This document shows positions 58,295-64,000 of a DNA stretch of 64,000 bases, piece by piece. How positions within the stretch are numbered: position 1 is the stretch's first letter; every line of letters starts with the position of its first letter. This DNA is from Verrucomicrobiaceae bacterium (GTDB lineage: Bacteria; Verrucomicrobiota; Verrucomicrobiia; Verrucomicrobiales; Verrucomicrobiaceae). Where the stretch lies: the NCBI GenBank assembly GCA_027490195.1, contig JAIXYN010000099.1, forward strand, positions 102,353-166,352, read 5' to 3'. The translations under genes were made by a program, and so were the position numbers. The notes beneath the pieces were generated by a model. That model was given only the letters and a program-made list of their open reading frames with translations. It ran no database searches and had not been told where the DNA came from.

Positions 58295-58436
58295 AGTTGG
58301 CGATTGTTTGCAGTGGTTTGCGATGGTTTGCAATCGTTGTCAGAAGACCAGAGGCGTAGCCTCTCTTCCAACAACTGCAAACGCTTGCGCAGCAAGCCCT
58401 CAGCCATTGCAAACCACCGCAAACGCCGCGCAGCGG
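58295..58436. repeat. Mirrored decamer-word repeat, copy 2 (GTTTGC words)
   Basis: GGCGATTGTTTGCAGTGG, TTTGCGATGG and TTTGCAATCG words (58299-58340) are mirrored by CAACTGCAAACG and CAAACCACCGCAAACG at 58370-58436. The 25 nt at 58378-58402 equal the copy at 42298. It lies between queA and the oxidoreductase. Confidence 0.9.
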
Positions 58437-58524
58437 CCTCCCTCCGTCCGATTTCCCCCAAACTTTGTCCTTCCCATCTCCCGCCGTTCCCGCCTATAAG
58501 AGTCGCTTCAATCTACCAATCATC

Positions 58525-59652
58525 ATGTCAGACAAAAAGCTCAACATCGCCGTCGTTGGCCTCGGTTTCGGGGCGGAATTCATCCCCATCTGGCAGCGCC
58601 ATCCGCTGACCACCTGCTACGCCATCTGCCAGCGCGATGAGAAGAAACTCAAGACCATCGGCGATGCCTTCGGCGTGGACGTGCGCTACACCGACTTCAA
58701 GGCAATGCTCAAGGACCCGAACATCGACGCCGTGCACATCAACTCGCCGATTCCAGATCATGGCTGGATGAGCATTGAGGCGCTCAAGGCGGGCAAGCAT
58801 GTGGCCTGCACCGTGCCGATGGCCACCAGCATCGAAGACTGCAAAAAGATCTGCGATCTCGTCAAGAAGACCGGCCTCAAGTACATGATGATGGAGACTG
58901 TGGTCTATGCCCGCGAGTATCTGTTCATGAAGGATCAGCTCGATCAGGGCAAGCTGGGCAAGCTGCAGTTTGTGCAGGCTTCCCACCAGCAGGACATGGA
59001 CGGCTGGCCGAACTACTGGCCCGGCCTGCCACCGATGTGGTATGCCACACACTGCGTCGGCCCCGTGGCTGGCATGATCGGTAAGCCTGCCGAATACGTG
59101 AGCTGCTTCGGCTCCGGTACTGTGCGCAAAGAGCTGCAGAAGTGCTACGGCTCGCCCTTCGCCGTTGAGACCGCGCACATCAAATTCAAAGGCACCGATG
59201 TCAGCGCCCGCATCATCCGCAGCCTGTTTGACACCGCCCGTCAGTATCGTGAAAGCATCGACGTCTATGGCGACAAGGCATCCATCGAATGGCCGCTCAT
59301 CGAGCACGAGCCGCTCGTTTTGCACCGCGCCAAACTGCCCGAGCACAAGATCCCGAAACTGATCAAGACTCCCGATTTCGCCAAACGCCTGCCGAAGCCG
59401 ATCCAGCGCTTTACGACGAAGGGCGTTTACGACCTCGGCAAGAAGACGCATCTCAGCTTCACGCAAGGCAGCGGCCACGGCGGCAGCCATCCGCATCTCG
59501 CCAACGAGTTTGCCAATGCCCTCGCCGAAAAGCGCCAGCCCTTCCCGAACGCGGCGCAATCGGCCAACTGGACCTGCGTAGGCCTTTGCGCACATGAGTC
59601 CGCGCTAGCCGGTGGCAAGATTGTGAAACTGCCGGCCTTCACGCTTGCGTGA
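58525..59652 (+). CDS. Gfo/Idh/MocA family oxidoreductase
   Basis: The ATG at 58525 gives 375 residues. The Rossmann start is NIAVVGLGFGAEF, followed by the NAD-binding pattern and the motif INSPIPDHGWMSIEALKAGKHVACTVPMA; the second domain has TKYMMMETVVYAREYLF and AVETAHIKFKG. This family oxidises or isomerises sugars, myo-inositol or their derivatives with NAD(P). The substrate is unknown. It is expanded in Verrucomicrobiota. No signal peptide. The mirrored repeat at 59666 follows its end. Confidence 0.88.
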   Translation: MSDKKLNIAVVGLGFGAEFIPIWQRHPLTTCYAICQRDEKKLKTIGDAFGVDVRYTDFKAMLKDPNIDAVHINSPIPDHGWMSIEALKAGKHVACTVPMATSIEDCKKICDLVKKTGLKYMMMETVVYAREYLFMKDQLDQGKLGKLQFVQASHQQDMDGWPNYWPGLPPMWYATHCVGPVAGMIGKPAEYVSCFGSGTVRKELQKCYGSPFAVETAHIKFKGTDVSARIIRSLFDTARQYRESIDVYGDKASIEWPLIEHEPLVLHRAKLPEHKIPKLIKTPDFAKRLPKPIQRFTTKGVYDLGKKTHLSFTQGSGHGGSHPHLANEFANALAEKRQPFPNAAQSANWTCVGLCAHESALAGGKIVKLPAFTLA

Positions 59653-59665
59653 ACCGCCAGAAGGC

Positions 59666-59738
59666 CTGGTAAAAGAGGCGGGGGTAAAAAATTCAGACTC
59701 AGAATCTGGAAATCTTTTACCCCCCATCTTTTACCAGC
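59666..59738. repeat. Mirrored word repeat, GGTAAAAGAT words, copy 2
   Basis: CTGGTAAAAGAGGCGGGGG and TAAAAAATTCAGA (59666-59698) are mirrored by TCTGGAAATCTTTTACC and CCCATCTTTTACCAG at 59705-59738. It would form a stem of about 30 bp and lies just ahead of the SDR gene. Confidence 0.88.
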
Positions 59739-59753
59739 TAAATCTGGCTCTGC

Positions 59754-60437
59754 ATGTCTTCCCAAACTCCAAGCCGACCCTTCTCCGCCGTCATCACCGG
59801 CGGTGCAGGGGACTTGGCACAAGCCATTGCCGCAGAACTTCAGAGTGCAGGTTACGCCGTCCTCACTCCGGGGCGTGAGGAATTGGACGTCACCAGCTCC
59901 GATTCCGTGCGCAGATACTTCGCCGCATTGCCGGGCCTTGATCTCCTCATCAATAACGCCGGCGTCTGCCGTGATGTCTCCTTGGCCAAGATGACCGAGG
60001 CGGAGTTTGATCACGTGATCGACGTTAATCTGAAAGGCGCGTTTCTCGTCTCACAGGCGGCGGTGAAGCTGATGTCCAAACAGCGCCACGGCCACATCGT
60101 GAACATCGGCTCCTACTCGGCGCTGAGCGGTCCCGCAGGGCAGGCGAATTACGCGGCGGCCAAAGCAGGGCTGATCGGGCTCACGCAAAGCATCGCCAAG
60201 GAGTATGGTGCACGGAATGTGCGCGCCAACTGCGTCCTGCCGGGATTTCTTGAAACCAAGATGACACGCCACCTGCTGGAAGACGCGGCGTGGCGTGAGA
60301 GCTTGCTGAGCCAGCATGCGCTGGGCCGAGTGAACACGGCACAGGACGTGGCGCGCTTCGTCGTCTTCCTGCAAGGTTTGGAAAACGTGAGCGGGCAGGT
60401 GTTCCAACTCGACAGCCGCGTGCACCGCTGGGCTTGA
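59754..60437 (+). CDS. Short-chain dehydrogenase/reductase (FabG-like)
   Basis: A 227-residue classical SDR. The cofactor motif is TGGAGDLAQAIA, NNAG is present in LLINNAGVC, and the catalytic triad is Ser (NIGSYSALSG) with YAAAK. 3-Oxoacyl-ACP reductases and many polyol dehydrogenases look like this; the substrate is not known. The N-terminal Ser/Thr-rich residues precede the first strand. The C-terminal part is a little short relative to FabG. The gene ends in a mirrored word repeat. Confidence 0.88.
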   Translation: MSSQTPSRPFSAVITGGAGDLAQAIAAELQSAGYAVLTPGREELDVTSSDSVRRYFAALPGLDLLINNAGVCRDVSLAKMTEAEFDHVIDVNLKGAFLVSQAAVKLMSKQRHGHIVNIGSYSALSGPAGQANYAAAKAGLIGLTQSIAKEYGARNVRANCVLPGFLETKMTRHLLEDAAWRESLLSQHALGRVNTAQDVARFVVFLQGLENVSGQVFQLDSRVHRWA

Positions 60438-60666
60438 GTACGACAGACATTGCCTCACTGCGTTCGCCCTGCGGGCAGCCTGCGGCAGGCTATCTGCGCT
60501 GCGCTCCGGTTCCTGTCTGTCGATCAGCGCTTCGCCAGGACGTGAGGCCTACAAACCAGCAAGCGACATCGCTACGGCGGAGCCAAGCTCTTGGGCACCG
60601 AGGTCATGCGTGAACGGTGTCTGTCAGCGGTGCCGCTGATCGACAGACATGAGTGTCTATCGTACT
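60437..60666. repeat. Mirrored word repeat, GACAGAC words
   Basis: GTCTGTCGATCAGCG (60515-60529) is perfectly mirrored at 60634-60648. Outside it, AGTACGACAGACAT (60437-60450) is mirrored by GTGTCTATCGTACT (60653-60666) with one mismatch. Other GACAGAC/GTCTGTC words lie inside. The nested hairpin joins the ends of the SDR gene and the convergent pseudouridine synthase. Confidence 0.85.
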
Positions 60667-61402
60667 ACAATGCAAATTCCGGCGGCAGCGGTGCATCCCA
60701 ACCCGATGGAAAGCCTTCGAGATTGAGCTCTAGCCGTGATGAGTGGAGGGCCTGACGTGGGAGAATGAGTCTGGCTGCAAGCGCCTCCGTCCATCCGGTC
60801 TCGATGAACTCTAGGTAACAGCGGTCATCGCGGCCATACAATTTGTCTCCGACGATGGGCAGGCCGAGATGGTGCAGATGCACGCGGATCTGGTGCATGC
60901 GGCCGGTCTCGGGCTTCGCTTCGATCAAGGCGAACTTCACACCCTCACGCTCAAACCGCTGCAAGGTGCGGAACGCGGTGCGGCATGCAGCGCCTTGCGG
61001 GTGGACGATTTGTTTCACCCAGATGTCATAGGGCTGAACATCGCGCGCATTCAGGATCGGCGCATCCAGCGTCAGCTCCTCCCACTCCGGCCAGCCGTGG
61101 ACGAGGGCCACGTAGGTCTTGTGAATCTTGCGCTCCTGCATGGCCATGCCGAAGAGGCGGGCGAGTTCGTGATTCTTGGCAATGAGCACCACGCCGCTGG
61201 TTTCGCGATCAAGCCGGTTGATGATGGACACCTGGCCGCCGTTCGCAATTTCATACGCCAGCAGGTCGCACACGCGATGCCAGAGTGTGGGCGGGCCTTT
61301 GGGATCTCCCGGATGGATCTGCAGCGGCGCGGGCTTGTTTACCACGATGTAGTCGTCCGTTTCGTCGAGGACGGTGAAGGTGGCGTTGTTGCGAATGCTC
61401 AC
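60665..61402 (-). CDS. RluA-family pseudouridine synthase
   Basis: A 245-residue enzyme. The catalytic Asp is in NRLDRETSGVVLIAKN, the RluA/RluD pattern HRLDxxTSG, and the RLARLFGMAMQERKIHKTY part matches the family. The late GRMHQIRVHLHHLGLPIVGDKLYG is also typical. It converts uridine to pseudouridine in 23S rRNA or tRNA; the site is not readable. There is no S4 domain, so it is of the short RluA/RluE/TruC type. It overlaps the next minus-strand gene start by 4 bp (61399-61402). Confidence 0.92.
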   Translation of the reverse strand: MSIRNNATFTVLDETDDYIVVNKPAPLQIHPGDPKGPPTLWHRVCDLLAYEIANGGQVSIINRLDRETSGVVLIAKNHELARLFGMAMQERKIHKTYVALVHGWPEWEELTLDAPILNARDVQPYDIWVKQIVHPQGAACRTAFRTLQRFEREGVKFALIEAKPETGRMHQIRVHLHHLGLPIVGDKLYGRDDRCYLEFIETGWTEALAARLILPRQALHSSRLELNLEGFPSGWDAPLPPEFAL

Positions 61403-62136
61403 GGCGGTGACATCCCGGGAAGGGCGATCCGCCAGCCGTAGATGACGGGCTGAGGATTGGTGAGGTATTCGGCGTCATCGAAGTGCCACCACTCGGACTC
61501 CAACTGGATGAAACCGGCCTGCTTCATGGCAGCCTGGAGTATCTGCAGGTTTTGTTTCACCAGCGGATCGTTGCCACGGTAGTGGATGCCCGCATGGGCG
61601 AGGTCTTGGTCAAAGCCGGTGGGCATGCGCTGCTCGCGCCCGTGGGCATCGACCAGTGTCAGATCGACGGCGATGCCCCCGCAGTGGCGGCTCCAGCCGG
61701 TGTCTGGAGATAGAAACATGCCGGTGCTGCTGGCGTGCTTGTGCAGCGTCTCCTGCACCTCCGGCGGGCGATACGCATCCCAGATGCGCAGGCCGTAACC
61801 CTGCGCGCGCAGGATCGCCTGGGCCTGTTTGAGCTTTTCCGCCGTCTCGGTCCGCAGCAGGCAGGGCATGCGGTGCGGGTAGATGGGCTGGCCGGTGATG
61901 TTGCGTGCAGTGGCATAACGCAGATCGATGCCGATGCCGGGAATCACCTTGCGCACCTCCACGAGGCCGCGCTGTCGCGCCAGTTCAAGGGTGCTTCCTT
62001 TGACAAGGTGGCTGCCTTTATCAAGGGTGCCGTCCGCAAACAGCGTGCCGCTCCTCCGCTGCGGACTGGCACAGGAGCTGAGGGTGGCGAGGCAGAGAAG
62101 GAGGAGGCGAAGGCTGCGCCAGGAATCTGAAGTCAT
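61399..62136 (-). CDS. D-alanyl-D-alanine dipeptidase (VanX/DdpX, M15D), lipoprotein
   Basis: The N-terminus LLLLCLATLSSCAS is a lipoprotein signal with LSSC lipobox. The M15D motifs are SRHCGGIAVDLTLVD (His and Asp zinc ligands) and EWWHF (Glu and His). These are the VanX residues. VanX-type enzymes split D-Ala-D-Ala; without vanH/vanA nearby this one probably serves cell-wall turnover. It is translationally linked by a 4-bp overlap to the pseudouridine synthase gene downstream. It is divergent from the prepilin peptidase gene. Confidence 0.9.
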   Translation of the reverse strand: MTSDSWRSLRLLLLCLATLSSCASPQRRSGTLFADGTLDKGSHLVKGSTLELARQRGLVEVRKVIPGIGIDLRYATARNITGQPIYPHRMPCLLRTETAEKLKQAQAILRAQGYGLRIWDAYRPPEVQETLHKHASSTGMFLSPDTGWSRHCGGIAVDLTLVDAHGREQRMPTGFDQDLAHAGIHYRGNDPLVKQNLQILQAAMKQAGFIQLESEWWHFDDAEYLTNPQPVIYGWRIALPGMSPP

Positions 62137-62199
62137 GCTTAGTTTTTGCTTCCGTATTCACGCACGGCAGGCCAAGTTTGCAAACCTCAGCCCACATTC

Positions 62200-63441
62200 A
62201 TGCGCTTTCAACTTCTCAACACCTTGCTGCACCTTCTGGCCTTCTACATGGGGGCAGGGATCGGCTCCTTCCTCAATGTGGTCATTTACCGCCTGCCGCT
62301 GGACATTTCGGTGAACAATCCCAAGCGCAGCTTCTGCCCCTCCTGCAAATACAAGATCCCCATGTGGCAGAACATCCCGCTGCTGAGCTGGCTGCTGCTG
62401 CGTGGGAAATGCGCCAATTGCAGTGGCAAGATTTCCATTCGCTACTTCCTGGTGGAGCTGCTGACCGGCGTGGCATTCTACATGGTCTTTCTCAAGATCA
62501 GCGGGGAGTATGCTCCGGGCGGCAATCCCTGGTTCATGATCAAGGAATGGGGGCCGCACGTGCTCTGCCTGTGGGTGTTCATGAGTCTGCTGATCTCGGG
62601 TACGTTCATCGACATCGACCACTTCATCCTGCCGCATCGGATCACTATCGGTGGCACGGTCGTTGGGGTGCTGGCCGCCTGGTGGGTGCCCGCTCTGGTG
62701 GCGGAAACCACTCATACACGCGGTGTGCTGATCTCACTGGCGAGCGCCGCCTTGGGACTCGGTGGACTGTGGATCGTGGTGGAGCTGGGGAAGCTGGCCT
62801 TTGGCAAAGTGAACCACCGGCAAAAGCCCGCCTTCCTGAAGTCTGCCTCGCCTGGAATGTGCAAGCTGATGGGAAAACTCATGGGCAGTGAGTGGCTGGA
62901 TGGACCCGTCAAATGGAGCGTCGTTCAGGAAGATGAGGAGCAGCCACCCGTGGTGTCCATCGGACGTAAAAAAATGGAGTGGGGTGACATCTTCGGCATG
63001 CGTGACTCCGACCACATGGTGATCACCTGCGATGATTTGCAGGTCAATGACCGCACCTGGCAGAACGTCACCGCAGTGATGTGGATGGAGAAACTGCTCG
63101 TGAAGTCCGAGGGCAACGGTGAAGAGTTTCCTCTGGAAGGCGTGAAGACTCTGCATGGCACGGTGTACCAGGTGGTGATACCACGTGAGGCCATGGGCTT
63201 TGGCGATGTGCTCTTTCTCATGATGATCGGCTCCTTCTGCGGCTGGCAGGCGGTGCTTTTCACCATCTTTGCAGCATCGGTCATCGGCACCCTGTCTGCC
63301 ATTGTGCCCCGCATTCTCGGCAAAGCCGAATGGAGCGCCAAGATCCCCTTCGGCCCCTACCTCGCACTGGGTGCCGCACTCTGGGTCTTCTACGGCCCGC
63401 CGATTGTGGAATGGTATGTGAGCAAGACGATGTGGAGGTGA
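62200..63441 (+). CDS. Prepilin peptidase (type IV leader peptidase) with an inserted domain
   Basis: The ATG at 62200 gives 413 residues. It has two C-x2-C zinc pairs (FCPSCKYKI and KCANCSGKI), an aspartyl site with FIDIDHFILPHR, and GFGDVLF as the second Asp motif. PilD-type enzymes cleave and N-methylate prepilins in the inner membrane. It is about 120 residues longer than usual because a soluble block of Lys/Asp-rich sequence (about residues 220-325) is placed between the two active-site motifs. Its role is unknown. A terminator follows. Confidence 0.92.
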   Translation: MRFQLLNTLLHLLAFYMGAGIGSFLNVVIYRLPLDISVNNPKRSFCPSCKYKIPMWQNIPLLSWLLLRGKCANCSGKISIRYFLVELLTGVAFYMVFLKISGEYAPGGNPWFMIKEWGPHVLCLWVFMSLLISGTFIDIDHFILPHRITIGGTVVGVLAAWWVPALVAETTHTRGVLISLASAALGLGGLWIVVELGKLAFGKVNHRQKPAFLKSASPGMCKLMGKLMGSEWLDGPVKWSVVQEDEEQPPVVSIGRKKMEWGDIFGMRDSDHMVITCDDLQVNDRTWQNVTAVMWMEKLLVKSEGNGEEFPLEGVKTLHGTVYQVVIPREAMGFGDVLFLMMIGSFCGWQAVLFTIFAASVIGTLSAIVPRILGKAEWSAKIPFGPYLALGAALWVFYGPPIVEWYVSKTMWR

Positions 63442-63445
63442 TCGC

Positions 63446-63473
63446 GCTCGGTGCCGAGCAAGCGCTTTTTTCA
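63446..63473 (+). terminator. Terminator after the prepilin peptidase gene
   Basis: A GCGCTCGG...CCGAGC-type hairpin is followed by a T6 run. It precedes the Uma2 gene. Confidence 0.65.
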
Positions 63474-63524
63474 GCCCAAGTTTCGGGTTGATCGCACCTT
63501 CGCTAACCCTTAACCTCTGTCATC

Positions 63525-64000
63525 ATGGCGGCGCTGCTAGACATCTCCAGCATCACGGATGCCACCGCGTTTCATCTGGAGCGCTGGAAGCAGGTGTGTG
63601 CCGACCCCAGTCTGCAACGACGGCCGGACCGCATCGAGACCAACCGTTTCGGACACATCGTTATGATGCCGCCACCTGGATTCATTCATTCCAATCTTCA
63701 ATTGGAAATCGGCCATCTCCTCAAGATCCTCATGAGCGGAGGGCGCGCGCTCACTGAATGCGCCGTGCTGACAAGTGATGGCGTCAAAGGCGCGGATGTA
63801 GCCTACATCTCAGAGAGCCGCGTGAAGCGCGGATTGAAGGACGATGTGCTGACGATCGCGCCAGAGATTTGCGTCGAAGTTGTGTCGCCGGGGAACACCA
63901 AGCAGGAGATGGAGAACAAGCGTGAACTTTACTTCGCAGCGGGTGCTGAGGAGGTGTGGTTCTGCGACCAAAAAGGGGCGCTGCATTTCTTCCTCAAAGG
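63525..64000 (+). CDS. Uma2 family (DUF820) endonuclease-like protein, 3' partial
   Basis: The ATG at 63525 opens a frame that stays open to the window end (about 158 residues visible, 3' missing). The sequence has RFGHIVMMPPPGFIHSNLQLEIGHLL and VKGADVAYIS, then APEICVEVVSPGNTKQEMENKRELYFAAGAEEVW. This is the PD-(D/E)xK nuclease-like Uma2 fold, with the Asp (GADVAYIS) and Glu-x-Val (EICVEVVS) positions conserved. Uma2 genes are hugely repeated in cyanobacteria and PVC bacteria; their role is unknown. No partner gene is visible. Confidence 0.9.
   Translation, partial: MAALLDISSITDATAFHLERWKQVCADPSLQRRPDRIETNRFGHIVMMPPPGFIHSNLQLEIGHLLKILMSGGRALTECAVLTSDGVKGADVAYISESRVKRGLKDDVLTIAPEICVEVVSPGNTKQEMENKRELYFAAGAEEVWFCDQKGALHFFLK

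Overview
This 64 kb window reads as chromosomal DNA of a Verrucomicrobiota bacterium, most likely of the Verrucomicrobiaceae/Prosthecobacter type. This is inferred from gene families seen together, without any database search: DUF1080 and DUF1552 secreted proteins, a DUF4838 glycoside-hydrolase-like protein, a XylR/AraC chimeric regulator, an ECF sigma factor with a FecR-type partner, a GreA domain at the end of a 613-residue protein, and long GC-rich genes on both strands separated by repeat-rich gaps. No rRNA and no CRISPR array were seen.

Layout. 0-3 kb: end of a GldG/DUF4340 gliding-type ABC operon. 3-13 kb: cobalamin adenosyltransferase with a rhomboid protease, MgtE, a glycosylase-like protein, a Ski2-like helicase, a YHYH protein and a XylR-type regulator. 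13-18.3 kb: ApbE, then a three-gene leftward operon encoding a 1017-residue low-complexity FG-rich protein with a C-terminal roadblock-like region, an MglA-like GTPase and a stand-alone roadblock protein. 18.6-26.8 kb: tRNA-Glu, GDP-fucose synthase and a sugar C-methyltransferase, an ABC exporter, an EF-P with Arg34, and DUF1552 and DUF1080 proteins. 27-29.4 kb: cysS, a minisatellite, tmRNA (ssrA) and an IS5-type transposase remnant just past the tmRNA 3' end. 29.4-33 kb: DUF4838 and TPR genes.

33-38.2 kb is an accessory island. It holds small AT-richer genes each with its own terminator, an excisionase-like HTH protein, a zinc-finger/Toprim primase-like protein and a RepA-like ATPase. An iteron-like array with a 48-bp perfect palindrome follows, so this looks like the replication module of a satellite or integrative element. 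38.7-44.8 kb: a flavin-halogenase-like enzyme, sigma/FecR pair, TlpA-like thioredoxin and a double DUF1080 protein. 45-46.5 kb: an IS200-type HUH transposase enclosed by inverted copies of a multi-hairpin repeat that also occurs as transposase-less pairs nearby. 46.6-64 kb: ParE, a sugar epimerase, an NlpC-like protein, the GreA-domain protein, RlmI, an Aas-like acyl-ACP synthetase, QueA, oxidoreductases, RluA, VanX-type dipeptidase, prepilin peptidase and a truncated Uma2 gene.

Two repeat systems stand out. One is a paired 19-bp palindrome present at three gene ends. The other is a recurring intergenic architecture in which a short word is tandemly repeated and then mirrored by its reverse complement. 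About ten loci show it, usually each with a different word. Together with the FG-rich/roadblock/MglA operon these are the best candidates for undescribed biology.
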